A DNA stretch of 64,000 nucleotides from Mangrovimonas sp. TPBH4 (GTDB lineage: Bacteria; Bacteroidota; Bacteroidia; Flavobacteriales; Flavobacteriaceae), in contig NZ_LBIO01000042.1 of the NCBI RefSeq assembly GCF_001280505.1, positions 248,001 through 312,000 on the forward strand, written 5' to 3'. The position numbers were made by a program, and so were the translations under genes. Under the pieces are notes generated by a model. The model was given only the letters and a program-made list of their open reading frames with translations. It was not told where the DNA came from and searched no databases. Of the stretch, positions 9,443 to 18,198 are shown one piece after another; the stretch's first letter is position 1, and every line of letters starts with the position of its first letter.

Positions 9443-11254
9443 TTATTGAAGGGTTATGGTTTTGTTGACGGTGTCCATGGTGAGCGTATACGTCCCAGGG
9501 GTTCCTACAAAACTGAAATTACTATCGCCATCATTGGCATTTGCAAAGTTGGCATCGATGGTGTAACCTTCTCCTTCATAATATGGATAATTCAATCCAG
9601 ACCCCCAATCGGCATTTACCGTGAAGAATCTGAAGGCATCGTTTGTAAACGTTACTTCTGCAGAATATACTCCGGCTCCCGTACAAGGGAAGGCTACCGG
9701 TGTATCCCATCCCCAACCTGCGTCAGGCACTCCTGCACCAACAATCCAAAGGGTTTCATATTCGCACTCAATTTGCGCATCACCCAAAGTAATGGTTTTA
9801 TTGATGGTATCTACACTTAAGTAATACTCTCCAGGCGTTCCTGTAAAACTGAAGTTGCTGTCACCATCATTAGCATTCGTAAAGTTGCTGTCGATGGTGT
9901 AACCTGCACCTTCGTAATATGGATAGTTCAATCCAGATCCCCAATCTCCTTCTACAGTAAAGAATCTAAAGGCATCATTGCTGAAGTTTACATTTCCAGA
10001 ATACACGCCGTTTCCAGTACATGGTAATGCAACTGGTGTATCCCATCCCCAACCTGCGTCAGGAACACCAGCACCTACCAACCACAATTGGTCGAACTCA
10101 CAGTTAGGGCCAACTACAGGAGGGCCTAAAGTAATGGTCTTGTTTTCCATGTCAATCTCAAGGAAATACTCTCCTTCCGTTCCCACAAATTGGAAATTGC
10201 TGTCACCGTCATTGGCATTTACCAAGTTTTCGTCAATGGTAAACCCTCTTGACTCATACCAAGGATAGTTAAAGCTAATTGGGCCCCAATCTTGTTGTCC
10301 AAAGAATCTAAAGTTACCGCCATTATCAGGAGATAACATTACGTTTCCAGAGTATACACTTCCTTGAAGTAGGAATTCTGCAGGAGAATCCCATCCCCAA
10401 CCAGCGGTTGTAATCCCAGCACCAACACCGTAGATTACAGGTAGAAGTGCAGTTTCATAAGTTGTAACGGTAATGGTAATAACATTTGAAATACGCTCTA
10501 AATCTCCTGCAGCAGTATCAATTACCGAGCGGATTCTAATATCCATTGATCCAGCTGTTTCTGGTTCAATACCTAAGTTTAGGGCTACCTCATTCAATTC
10601 ACCATAGGTCATTTCTAACATGGAGTCCTCGGTAGTCCCTAAGGTTTCTACAGTTGCGAAATCGGTTCCTGCAATGGCCCCTTCAACATAATAGTTGATG
10701 GTTGCCGAAGTGTTCTCTGAAAAGTCAGGGTCGTTCCATTCTATTGTTGTGGCAATCTCATCTTCGGAAATATCCGTAAGTACTATTTCAAATGAACTAT
10801 CTGGACTGGTAATTACAGGATTGTTTTCAGGGTAAGAGCTAATCTTCATTTTTAGCACTTCTGAAATATCATCTCCTCCTAGAATTCTAAAAAACACATC
10901 AGACTCTTCAAAGGCCTGAATGTTATTGTCCAATAGAATAGCGTTAAGTTCTCCAACAGTCATTGAAAATGAAAGAGACGTAGAAGTTCCTAAGGTTAAG
11001 GGTGCTGTAAATTCTTCATCGGCAGCCATTTCAACCGTGTAATTGTCGGCTCCAGAAATGTTGTCCTGCCAAACCAAAGTAAGCGCCACATTTTGATTGT
11101 TAGCTCCATCCAAAAGCAAAGTTGCATTTTCATTTGGAGAAACAATCTTGAAACTTTCGGCGGGATCGATGAAGGTGAAATCATCGGAATTGTTACAATT
11201 TACAGCTACAAGCAGTAGTGCAAAAGCAGAAAATATTTTTAATAAATGTTTCAT
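9443..11254 (-). CDS. susF: SusF/SusE-type starch-binding outer membrane lipoprotein with three tandem C-terminal modules
   Basis: Lipoprotein signal (hydrophobic stretch then VAVNC, lipid cysteine near residue 20). The N-terminal part (about 30-265) is SusE-like with two Ig/fibronectin-type segments. Residues 273-377, 390-491 and 502-603 are three repeats of one beta module; each contains VGAG...GWGWD, a Y-rich patch around NYP-Y, a NANDGDSNF turn and ends with NKTITL. The aromatic residues suit stacking on alpha-glucan, as in SusE/SusF. Modules 2 and 3 are nearly identical at protein level and close at DNA level. Its position after susC, susD and a susE-like gene with 6-nt spacing supports a surface dextrin-binding role. 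The SusF name is by position and architecture. Confidence 0.85.
   Translation of the reverse strand: MKHLLKIFSAFALLLVAVNCNNSDDFTFIDPAESFKIVSPNENATLLLDGANNQNVALTLVWQDNISGADNYTVEMAADEEFTAPLTLGTSTSLSFSMTVGELNAILLDNNIQAFEESDVFFRILGGDDISEVLKMKISSYPENNPVITSPDSSFEIVLTDISEDEIATTIEWNDPDFSENTSATINYYVEGAIAGTDFATVETLGTTEDSMLEMTYGELNEVALNLGIEPETAGSMDIRIRSVIDTAAGDLERISNVITITVTTYETALLPVIYGVGAGITTAGWGWDSPAEFLLQGSVYSGNVMLSPDNGGNFRFFGQQDWGPISFNYPWYESRGFTIDENLVNANDGDSNFQFVGTEGEYFLEIDMENKTITLGPPVVGPNCEFDQLWLVGAGVPDAGWGWDTPVALPCTGNGVYSGNVNFSNDAFRFFTVEGDWGSGLNYPYYEGAGYTIDSNFTNANDGDSNFSFTGTPGEYYLSVDTINKTITLGDAQIECEYETLWIVGAGVPDAGWGWDTPVAFPCTGAGVYSAEVTFTNDAFRFFTVNADWGSGLNYPYYEGEGYTIDANFANANDGDSNFSFVGTPGTYTLTMDTVNKTITLQ
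9446..10438 (-). repeat. Three tandem intragenic repeats (about 300 nt each) in susF
   Basis: Repeat units map to 10124-10438, 9782-10087 and 9446-9751. The two distal units share long near-identical stretches (for example the segment encoding GVPDAGWGWDTPVA and that encoding SGLNYPYYEG), while the first unit is more diverged and two or three residues longer. This is coding duplication of a binding module rather than a mobile or CRISPR repeat. Confidence 0.9.
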
Positions 11255-11260
11255 CTTAAA

Positions 11261-12322
11261 TTAGTTTTGGATTAGAGAATAAGTGTATTCCCTTGGGTTA
11301 GATAGGTCTAAAACCACATGGTAATTCCCTGCAGGACCATCGAAAGTAAGATCTCCTCCAGCCTGAAGGAAGCCATCATCGTTAAAGGATCCCAATTCAA
11401 TAGACCACTCATTGTTTGCTCTAAACTTAAATGGACCAGGTTCAAGATCAATGTCTATTTCCAAAGTTCTAGTAGAACTATTGTAGACTAAATCAGTGTC
11501 CGAATCCCATCCTGTAGGAGTGGCTTCACCAATGATACCCCAATTTGTGGCAGTTGTGGCATAGGTAAGCTCCCCAGTATTGGCTTCTACAAAGTAATAG
11601 CCAGCAGTGGCAGTACAATCGGTCTCGTCATCGGCAACAAGAATTCCCGTAAAGCTACCGTCGTCTCCCCAATCGGTGTTCCCCCATTGGAAGGCACCGG
11701 CCGCGTCAGGAGCCAAGAATTTGTAACCTCCATCTAGCCAAACATACCCTTCGTAATCGGTTTCTCCAAAGGCAGAAGATGCTAAAAGCGGTGCTGTTGG
11801 AGGATCCCAACCTTGGTGGTTTCCAGGAACTGCCAATTTAGGCAATGCCGTAGTGAAAGGTGTTACGGATACTGTAATGGCATTGGAATAAAGTGGCATA
11901 TCACTTTGGTTCCCAATGGTTGATTTTACTCTAATATCCAAAGTTCCTTCAGTAAAAGGAAGCAGTCCAGCTCCTACTGCATATCCGTTGAAGGTTGCAA
12001 TGTCCAAAGACAGTACATTAGAACTAGTGGTTCCTATCACAACAGGTTCTTCAAAATCGGTACCGCTTTGTGCCGCTTCTACGATATAGCTTATTTGGGT
12101 TGGCACACCATAATCGGCACTTTCCCAAGTAATCGTAATGGCTGTGTTGGTTTGGTTTTCAAACGGATTTAAGGTATAGGACTGTCCATCGTTTGGTGTC
12201 AAAATGTCTCCAAAAGTCCCTTCGGAAATCTGGAAGTCACCGTGGCCGTCATCGTTGCTACAAGCAACGAAAAACATGGTAGCCACGATTAAACAATAAT
12301 TTATAAGCTGTTTCATTTTCAT
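11261..12322 (-). CDS. susE: SusE-like starch-binding outer membrane lipoprotein
   Basis: 353 residues with a lipoprotein signal (MKMKQ start, FFVACS with lipid cysteine at 21). The N-terminal domain resembles the SusE N-terminal Ig-like domain (NTAITITWESADYGVP, then a LDIRVKS strand). Two C-terminal beta modules follow, each with an aromatic binding-type motif: NHQGWDPPTAP near 170 and ATPTGWDSDTD near 262. By analogy with Bacteroides SusE/SusF it would hold malto-oligosaccharides near the SusCD pore. It is 6 nt downstream of susD and 6 nt upstream of the susF-like gene. Which of the two is the orthologue of SusE or SusF cannot be settled by eye. Confidence 0.85.
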   Translation of the reverse strand: MKMKQLINYCLIVATMFFVACSNDDGHGDFQISEGTFGDILTPNDGQSYTLNPFENQTNTAITITWESADYGVPTQISYIVEAAQSGTDFEEPVVIGTTSSNVLSLDIATFNGYAVGAGLLPFTEGTLDIRVKSTIGNQSDMPLYSNAITVSVTPFTTALPKLAVPGNHQGWDPPTAPLLASSAFGETDYEGYVWLDGGYKFLAPDAAGAFQWGNTDWGDDGSFTGILVADDETDCTATAGYYFVEANTGELTYATTATNWGIIGEATPTGWDSDTDLVYNSSTRTLEIDIDLEPGPFKFRANNEWSIELGSFNDDGFLQAGGDLTFDGPAGNYHVVLDLSNPREYTYSLIQN

Positions 12323-12328
12323 CTGTTT

Positions 12329-13909
12329 TTAGTATCCTGGGTTTTGGGTAAGGTTAGGATTGGTCGCTAAGTTATTGTTAGGAATCGGGAATAGGTTTCT
12401 GTAAGAATCTACAGAGATTCCGTTAGGTTGATCTCCTTTCCAAGGCCATAAATAGCTACCGGTAGTAAACTGGTTGTAACGGATTAAATCGGTACGTCTT
12501 AACAACTCCCAGTACAATTCTCTAGATCTTTCGTTCAAAACAAAGTCCAAAGTAAGGTTGCTGGAAGTAATGTTTCCAGAGTTTCCTTCAAAGGCTCTTG
12601 ATCTTATTTCGTTGATTTTTTGAACCGCCGTGCTCATATCTCCATTGCCTCCTCTTAAAGTTGCTTCAGCGTAGGTAAGATAGATTTCTGCCAAACGAAT
12701 CAATGGCAAATCGTTGTCGGTTCTTAAATCTTGACCAGAACCAACTCCAGGGTTACCGTTAGTATCGATATTTTTGAATTTGGTTACCGCATACCCATTA
12801 CTGAATTGCGAGATGTCCTCAATTTCCAAAGATTGTCCGTCGGTATAGAACATGGCTCTCATATCGCCCTCTTCAAAATTGTTTACCAAGCTACTGGTAG
12901 TTCTTAAACCGGCCCAACCACTGTCTACACCATAATCTGCAGGAACCATAGAGCCTCCAATTTGTGCATGCACCAAGAAAGTTGTTCCTCCATAGGTTTG
13001 GGTTTGTACACCGTCAAAATTCAAGGCGAAGATGAACTCGTTTTGAGCGCCGTTACTGTCGTTGTCTGCCAAGAACAATTCGTCATAAGCTGTTCCGTTT
13101 CCGTTCCCGTCACTCATGTTAAGGGAGTAAGACGAATTCATGACTTCGTTACAATAGGTGATACAGTCGTTATAGCGGTTTTGACCCGTATATACTTCTG
13201 CATTCAGGTATAATCTGCTCAACAAAGCCCAAGCGGCTACTTGGTCTACACGGCCATATTCATTGCCTCCACTGGCAGGTAACAAATCTTTTACTTCCAA
13301 TAATTCGGCTTCTACAAAATTGAAGACTTCTTCTCTAGTGTTTTGGGAAGGTAAAGTAGTGGCAACCGTAACTTGGATAGGAACATTACCATACAAATCC
13401 ATTAAGTTATAGTAAGCATAAGCTCTAAGGAAACGAGCCTCCGCAATGAAGGTTTGTGCTTCCGGATCGGATAATTGTCCTGCATTTTGAATGAATGAGT
13501 TACAGAAAGACACTTCTTGACCCAAGCGGTTGTACATCGCATTGGTAAAGTCGTTACTGTCTGTCCAGTACATCCCGTGCATGTCTGCAACACCAGCATC
13601 ACCCCAACCTAATACGGCGTGGTCTGTGGTCAATTCGTTCAAGTAGAACAAGGTTCTGGTGAATTGTGAGAACCCTTCATCGATGTCATCTGGATCTAAA
13701 TCGGGATTTCCAGCAGGACCTTGCTGTCCCGTCACCGCAAATCCGGCATATAATTTTGCGAGAGCACTTTTGGCATCTTCAACATTGGCGTATACATCCT
13801 CTTCCGTAAAGCTATCTGGGTCTATGGGAGATTGGTCCAAATCACTGTGGCATCCCACCAAGGCCAGGGCTATAAAGGCGTATGATATTTTATTTAAGAT
13901 ATTTTTCAT
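12329..13909 (-). CDS. susD: SusD-family starch-binding outer membrane lipoprotein
   Basis: Partner lid of the SusC pore. The 526-residue protein has a lipoprotein signal (LALVGCHSDLDQSP, lipid cysteine at 20) and SusD/RagB hallmarks: alpha-helical TPR-like N-terminal half with FIAEARFLRAYAYYNLMDLYGNVP near 157-180, a NEIRSRAF motif near 440, a NERSRELYWELLRRTDLIRY segment near 465-485 and the family ending YLWPWKGDQ...FPIPNNNLATNP. It lies 12 nt after susC. Its place with SusE/F-like proteins and GH13 enzymes indicates alpha-glucan specificity. Confidence 0.96.
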   Translation of the reverse strand: MKNILNKISYAFIALALVGCHSDLDQSPIDPDSFTEEDVYANVEDAKSALAKLYAGFAVTGQQGPAGNPDLDPDDIDEGFSQFTRTLFYLNELTTDHAVLGWGDAGVADMHGMYWTDSNDFTNAMYNRLGQEVSFCNSFIQNAGQLSDPEAQTFIAEARFLRAYAYYNLMDLYGNVPIQVTVATTLPSQNTREEVFNFVEAELLEVKDLLPASGGNEYGRVDQVAAWALLSRLYLNAEVYTGQNRYNDCITYCNEVMNSSYSLNMSDGNGNGTAYDELFLADNDSNGAQNEFIFALNFDGVQTQTYGGTTFLVHAQIGGSMVPADYGVDSGWAGLRTTSSLVNNFEEGDMRAMFYTDGQSLEIEDISQFSNGYAVTKFKNIDTNGNPGVGSGQDLRTDNDLPLIRLAEIYLTYAEATLRGGNGDMSTAVQKINEIRSRAFEGNSGNITSSNLTLDFVLNERSRELYWELLRRTDLIRYNQFTTGSYLWPWKGDQPNGISVDSYRNLFPIPNNNLATNPNLTQNPGY

Positions 13910-13921
13910 TGTTACAATTTT

Positions 13922-16882
13922 TTAAAAGTCAATATTAACACCGAACACAAAGGATCTTGGTCTTGGGTAAAAACTGTTGTCAATACCTCCACTAATTTCA
14001 GGGTCTAAACCGTCATAATCTGTAAAGACTGCTACGTTTTGAACAGAACCGTAAAGTCTGATCGTAGTATCCTTGATAGCGTGGTTTAGGGTGTGTCCTA
14101 AAGTAATGTTGTCTATTCTGAAGAATGACGCGTCCTGGATAAAGTAGTTACTTAACAAAGTGTTGTCTGTAATCTGTTGGAATCCTGAGTTCAAATATTC
14201 AGAATGGATGTTACTCAAATAATTGTTACTTGAAGGCACTACATTATTAAGATATGCATTTCCGGAAGCTACGTTGTTATAGGCATAGTTACCGATGCTT
14301 GCTCTTGTTTGTACAGAAAGATCCCAGTTTTTGTAATATACATTGGTGTTCAATCCCATCAATACATCTGCATAAGGATCTTTGTAGATGAATTTATCGG
14401 CATCATTAATAACATTGTCACCGTTTCTGTCTACAAATGCCCCTTCAATTGGTTTACCATCTTCGTCGTAAATTTGTTGGAATACCAAGAAGCTATAAGG
14501 TGTTTCTCCTTCAACGTGGGTTTGGATGTTGTTACCAACACCTCCCGAAATACCTCCTACAAACTGTTGGTCTGGCATGTTGGTAACTTCGTTGTCATTT
14601 ACAGAAACATTATAGTTTACAGACCATTCAAAGTCTTCGGTTTGTACAGGGATTACCGTTACATCAAATTCGATACCTTTATTTTCCATGTCCCCAATGT
14701 TAGCGTCAATTCTGTTGGAGAAGTTGGTAAATGGGTCAACCGTAGAGGTTGCAATCAGGTCATTTGTTTTTCTGATATAGGCATTAAATGATCCAGAGAT
14801 TCGACTGTTAAGGAATCCATAATCCAAACCAATGTTGGTAGTTTGGCTAATTTCCCATTGAAGGTTATCATTGATGGCCTCTGGTCTGTAAGTAGGGTAA
14901 TAGGTGCCTCCAAACTGATAGGCCGCAAGTGAGTTACTTCGGGTATAGCGTGTAAGGTATAAATAATCACCTAATCCATTGGTGTTACCTACGGTACCAA
15001 ATCCTACTCTTAATTTCAAGGTGCTTAAGGCCTCGCTATCTTGTAAAAACTCTTCGTTTTTGATATTCCACGCCAAAGCGGCAGAAGGGAAATAACCCCA
15101 ACGATCTTTTGAGTTAAGTTTGGAAGAGGCATCAGCTCTAAAGGTAGCCGTTAATAAATAACGTCCTTTATAGTCGTAGTTCAATCTACCAAAATAAGAT
15201 AACAATACGCTTTTGCTCTTGTCTATATACTCAAACTGAATGTCACTGTCTGGGTTGGCAATGGCATTTAATTCATCTAGACTGCTATATGAATAGCCAT
15301 CAAATTCAAACGATTGATAGGAGTATCCTGCAACTACATTTAAGTTGTGGGCGTCATCATCAAAAGAAGAATTATAAGTTAAGTATGCATCAAACAATTG
15401 GTCGGTACGAGATTGAGAATATGAATTTCTTGAATATTCATCTCTATCCATTACATCCTGATCTGTTGTAGGAATAAGGTTTGAAGTTACCGTTCTACCA
15501 TTACTACTGGATTTATCCAGACCTAGGTTAACTGTAGCTGTGATGTCTGGGAAAAAATGTAGCTTATAGTCAATTTTTGCATTCCCAAGGAAACGTCTTA
15601 CTTCCGAAGTGTCGTCAACCAGGTTTAACAATGCAACTGGATTGGTAGGAGCTAAACTAATATGCGTTCCACTGGCATCGGTCCAATCAAAATAACCTCC
15701 GTATTGAGAGTTGGCATCGTATACTGGCTGAGTTGGATCGTATACATTCGCTGATCCAATAGCGCCTCTGTTTGCAAAAAAGTTTTCAGTATACTGCCCC
15801 TTGGCATTCAATTCAATCTTTAGGTGATCATCCAATAATTTAGGAGTTAAGCTCAGGGCTCCCGTTGTTCTCTTGAAGTTATCCCTTCTAAGGATACCGT
15901 CATGATCAGAATACCCTAGAGAGGCTCTCATTGGCACTCCCCAAGCGCTTCCATAGGCACTAAAGTTGTGGTCTTGACCAAAGGCATTGTTGTAAATTTC
16001 ATCTTGCCAATCGGTATCTTGATCCCCTAACAAAGCCAGGGTGTCCTCATTGGTACGAGGGTTGTTGGCAACTACTTCCCTAAATTCATCTGCATCCAAT
16101 ACATCTACTCTAGCAGTCGAGGTATGGTGGGTGGTAGATGAGCTTAAGTTAAATTTAAACTCATTGTCCTTACCTTTTTTGGTGGTAATCATAATTACCC
16201 CATTACCCCCTCTGGAACCATAAATGGCCGTTGCGGAAGCATCTTTAAGAACTACCATGCTTTCGATGTCGTTAGGGTTTACAAGGTTCAATGGGTTTCT
16301 TGCTCCACCAACAGCATCATTGTTAATAGGAATACCATCTATTACAATAAGAGGGCTGCTGCTAATCGTTAAGGATCCCGTACCTCTAATGAGGATATTT
16401 TGTCCTTCACCAGGAGCGCCACTACCAGATGTGATGGATACCCCTGCTACCTTACCAGTAATTAACTGTTGGGCAGAGACAATAGGACCTTTGTTAAAGT
16501 CTTCAGTGGTTACCATATCTGCTGTTCCTGTAAGGTCATCCTTTTTCACAGCACCGTAACCAATAATTACAACTTCATCCAATTTGGCGGCATCCTCAAC
16601 CATACTAACGTTTATGGTGCTTTGCCCTGTAAAAGTGATTTCTTGGGTAATGTACCCTACATAGGAAAATACAATGACGTCTCCATTGTCGACATTCAAT
16701 TGGTAATTTCCATCAAAATCGGTTGCCGTCCCTGTGGAGGTGCCCTTAATAATGACATTTACCCCAGGTAGTGGCAAGGATGAAGATTCTTCCGTTACTA
16801 CCCCTGATAGTTGGGTCTGCGCAAATAGGAATGAAGGCAGCATGCAACACAGGAATAATAAGTAATTTAGCGTTGTTTTCAT
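13922..16882 (-). CDS. susC: SusC-family TonB-dependent outer membrane transporter
   Basis: Imports dextrins across the outer membrane using TonB energy. The 986-residue protein has a signal peptide (1-21), a carboxypeptidase-regulatory-like beta domain (about 24-100, LSGVVTEESS...LPGVNVIIKG), the SusC signature before the plug (VVIIGYGAVKKDDLTG), a plug with GSGAPGEGQNILIRG and the TYGSRGGNGVIMITTKKG-type ending, then a 22-strand-type barrel ending in the aromatic VNIDF. First gene of the five-gene minus-strand operon. Its control region is shared with the divergent LacI-type regulator. Confidence 0.96.
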   Translation of the reverse strand: MKTTLNYLLFLCCMLPSFLFAQTQLSGVVTEESSSLPLPGVNVIIKGTSTGTATDFDGNYQLNVDNGDVIVFSYVGYITQEITFTGQSTINVSMVEDAAKLDEVVIIGYGAVKKDDLTGTADMVTTEDFNKGPIVSAQQLITGKVAGVSITSGSGAPGEGQNILIRGTGSLTISSSPLIVIDGIPINNDAVGGARNPLNLVNPNDIESMVVLKDASATAIYGSRGGNGVIMITTKKGKDNEFKFNLSSSTTHHTSTARVDVLDADEFREVVANNPRTNEDTLALLGDQDTDWQDEIYNNAFGQDHNFSAYGSAWGVPMRASLGYSDHDGILRRDNFKRTTGALSLTPKLLDDHLKIELNAKGQYTENFFANRGAIGSANVYDPTQPVYDANSQYGGYFDWTDASGTHISLAPTNPVALLNLVDDTSEVRRFLGNAKIDYKLHFFPDITATVNLGLDKSSSNGRTVTSNLIPTTDQDVMDRDEYSRNSYSQSRTDQLFDAYLTYNSSFDDDAHNLNVVAGYSYQSFEFDGYSYSSLDELNAIANPDSDIQFEYIDKSKSVLLSYFGRLNYDYKGRYLLTATFRADASSKLNSKDRWGYFPSAALAWNIKNEEFLQDSEALSTLKLRVGFGTVGNTNGLGDYLYLTRYTRSNSLAAYQFGGTYYPTYRPEAINDNLQWEISQTTNIGLDYGFLNSRISGSFNAYIRKTNDLIATSTVDPFTNFSNRIDANIGDMENKGIEFDVTVIPVQTEDFEWSVNYNVSVNDNEVTNMPDQQFVGGISGGVGNNIQTHVEGETPYSFLVFQQIYDEDGKPIEGAFVDRNGDNVINDADKFIYKDPYADVLMGLNTNVYYKNWDLSVQTRASIGNYAYNNVASGNAYLNNVVPSSNNYLSNIHSEYLNSGFQQITDNTLLSNYFIQDASFFRIDNITLGHTLNHAIKDTTIRLYGSVQNVAVFTDYDGLDPEISGGIDNSFYPRPRSFVFGVNIDF

Positions 16883-16918
16883 ACAATTCTTTTGAATTAG
16901 TTTGTTAACTTTATTTAG

Positions 16919-16936
16919 TTATATTTTCACTTCTCA
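16919..16936. repeat. 18-nt element shared with the maltose-transporter leader (copy 1)
   Basis: ttatattttcacttctca here is identical, 18 of 18, to 18207-18224. Relative to susC it runs antisense and overlaps the end of the -7 box and the first transcribed bases. In an AT-rich genome a short match could be chance, but both copies fall in control regions of the same regulon. Confidence 0.6.
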
Positions 16937-16965
16937 ATGATAAAACTAGGTAAATTTTATGTCAA
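16935..16965 (-). promoter_or_regulatory. Predicted susC promoter
   Basis: Read on the minus strand: -33 element TTGAC (plus 16961-16965), a 20-nt spacer, and -7 element TATCATTG (plus 16935-16942), one mismatch from the Bacteroidota consensus TAnnTTTG. Transcription would start near 16928, leaving a leader of about 45 nt before the susC ATG at 16882. Confidence 0.55.
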
Positions 16966-16994
16966 TTTTTCTGATATCCATTTTATAGGGGTTG

Positions 16995-17008
16995 CGCAAA
17001 CGTTTTCG
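16995..17008. promoter_or_regulatory. LacI-family operator between susC and the regulator gene
   Basis: CGCAAACGTTTTCG is a 14-bp palindrome around a central CG with a single mismatched pair; the core GCAAACGTTTTC differs by one base from the LacI/CcpA-type consensus GCAAACGTTTGC. It sits 30 nt upstream of the predicted susC -33 box and about 104 nt upstream of the regulator's ATG, so it could control either or both. Confidence 0.65.
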
Positions 17009-17111
17009 TGTTGAAAACTTTAGCTCAAAATATGAAATAAATGAATATCGGACCAAGAATTTAACAGATTATCAATTTAGAAGTATATTTATTGCCGGAA
17101 AAGAAAAATTT

Positions 17112-18152
17112 ATGAAGAGAAAGGTTACGCTAAAACAGATTGCGAAAGAGTTGGAGGTTTCCATTGGAACCGTGTCTAAAGCCCTTAGAAACAGTAAGGA
17201 AATTAGTGAGGATACGCGTGAAAAAATTCAGGCGTTTGCGAAACTCTATAACTATAAACCAAACAATATTGCCCTAAGTTTAAAAAACAGGAAAACCAAG
17301 ACCATTGGGATTATTATTCCGGAGATTGTGCACCACTTTTTTTCCAAGGTCATTATGGGGATTGAAAAGGTGGCTAACAAGCGAGGTTACAATGTTATTG
17401 TGGGGTTGTCCAACGAGTCCTTCGACAAAGAAGTTATCAATATGGAAATGTTGGCCAATGGGAGTATTGATGGATTCATTCTTTCCATTTCTAAAGAAAC
17501 TTTAATGCAGCAGGATTATCACCATTTTAAGGAAACTATTGCTCAAGGAATGCCCATTGTTATGTTTGATAGGGTGGTTAATGAAGTGGATTGCGACAAG
17601 GTAATCGTGGATGATTTACAAGGCTCCAAAAACGCCGTGAAAAAATTGATAGCCAATGGTTGCAGGCATATTGCAATTATTACTACCAAGGATTATGTAA
17701 GTGTAGGACGTTTAAGGACCCAAGGGTATTTGGAAGCCTTGGAAGAGCATAAGTTTGAACCGGAATCTGGGTTGATATTGAAAATTGTAGAAGAGTTGGA
17801 TACCGAAGATCATTTGGAAGAATTGGAAAGGGAAATAGAATATCTGTTCAAAGACAATCCAGAATTGGATGGCATTTTTGCGGTGAATGAACTCTATGCG
17901 CTTACGGCAATGAAAGTGGCAAGACGCTTGAATAAGAATATTCCAGAAGACCTTCAGGTGATAGGGTTTACCGATGGCGTACTGTCCAAACACGCCACTC
18001 CAGGCCTGACCACCGTAAGCCAGCATGCCCTGCAAATAGGGGAGAAAGCGGCGGAACTTTTAATAGATAAATTGGAAGGCGAAACCGAGGAAGAGCGCTA
18101 TCAAACCGTGGTTTTGGAAACCGAATTGATAGAACGCGAATCCACCAAATAA
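17112..18152 (+). CDS. LacI-family transcriptional regulator of the starch/maltose locus
   Basis: The open frame extends to a TTG at 16992, but the ATG at 17112 gives the canonical LacI N-terminus (MKRKVTLKQIAKELEVSIGT) and a 346-residue protein, so that start is chosen. The helix-turn-helix occupies about 5-25, followed by the hinge region NNIALSLKNRKTKTIG and a periplasmic-binding-protein-like effector domain (GIIIPEIVHHFFSKVIMGIE, VIVDDLQGSKNAVKKLI, VIGFTDG, then TTVSQHALQIGEKAAELLI). Divergent from susCDEF and upstream of the importer/phosphorylase operon, it is the likely MalR-type regulator responding to maltose or a maltodextrin. Effector and sign of control are inferred. Confidence 0.9.
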   Translation: MKRKVTLKQIAKELEVSIGTVSKALRNSKEISEDTREKIQAFAKLYNYKPNNIALSLKNRKTKTIGIIIPEIVHHFFSKVIMGIEKVANKRGYNVIVGLSNESFDKEVINMEMLANGSIDGFILSISKETLMQQDYHHFKETIAQGMPIVMFDRVVNEVDCDKVIVDDLQGSKNAVKKLIANGCRHIAIITTKDYVSVGRLRTQGYLEALEEHKFEPESGLILKIVEELDTEDHLEELEREIEYLFKDNPELDGIFAVNELYALTAMKVARRLNKNIPEDLQVIGFTDGVLSKHATPGLTTVSQHALQIGEKAAELLIDKLEGETEEERYQTVVLETELIERESTK

Positions 18153-18184
18153 AAAAGTTAACACCTAGGTAACGATCTTTTTAT

Positions 18185-18192
18185 TATCTTTA
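18185..18192 (+). promoter_or_regulatory. Predicted -7 box of the maltose importer operon
   Basis: TATCTTTA fits TAnnTTTG except for the last base and lies 33 nt after the regulator stop. No strong TTTG -33 element is visible; a GTTAAC about 20 nt upstream is the best partner. Transcription would start near 18199, which is exactly where the leader inverted repeats begin. Confidence 0.45.
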
Positions 18193-18198
18193 CACCCG

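Noticed and set aside
9446..10438. Regular repeats that could be mistaken for CRISPR or a tandem array
   Set aside because: Units are about 300-330 nt, in frame, and translate to repeated protein modules.
14309..14791. 160-codon plus-strand open frame inside susC
   Set aside because: Antisense to a clear SusC barrel region; composition typical of a shadow frame.
16992..17111. N-terminal extension of the LacI-type regulator from a TTG
   Set aside because: The ATG at 17112 gives the family-standard helix-turn-helix start; the upstream codons overlap the operator.
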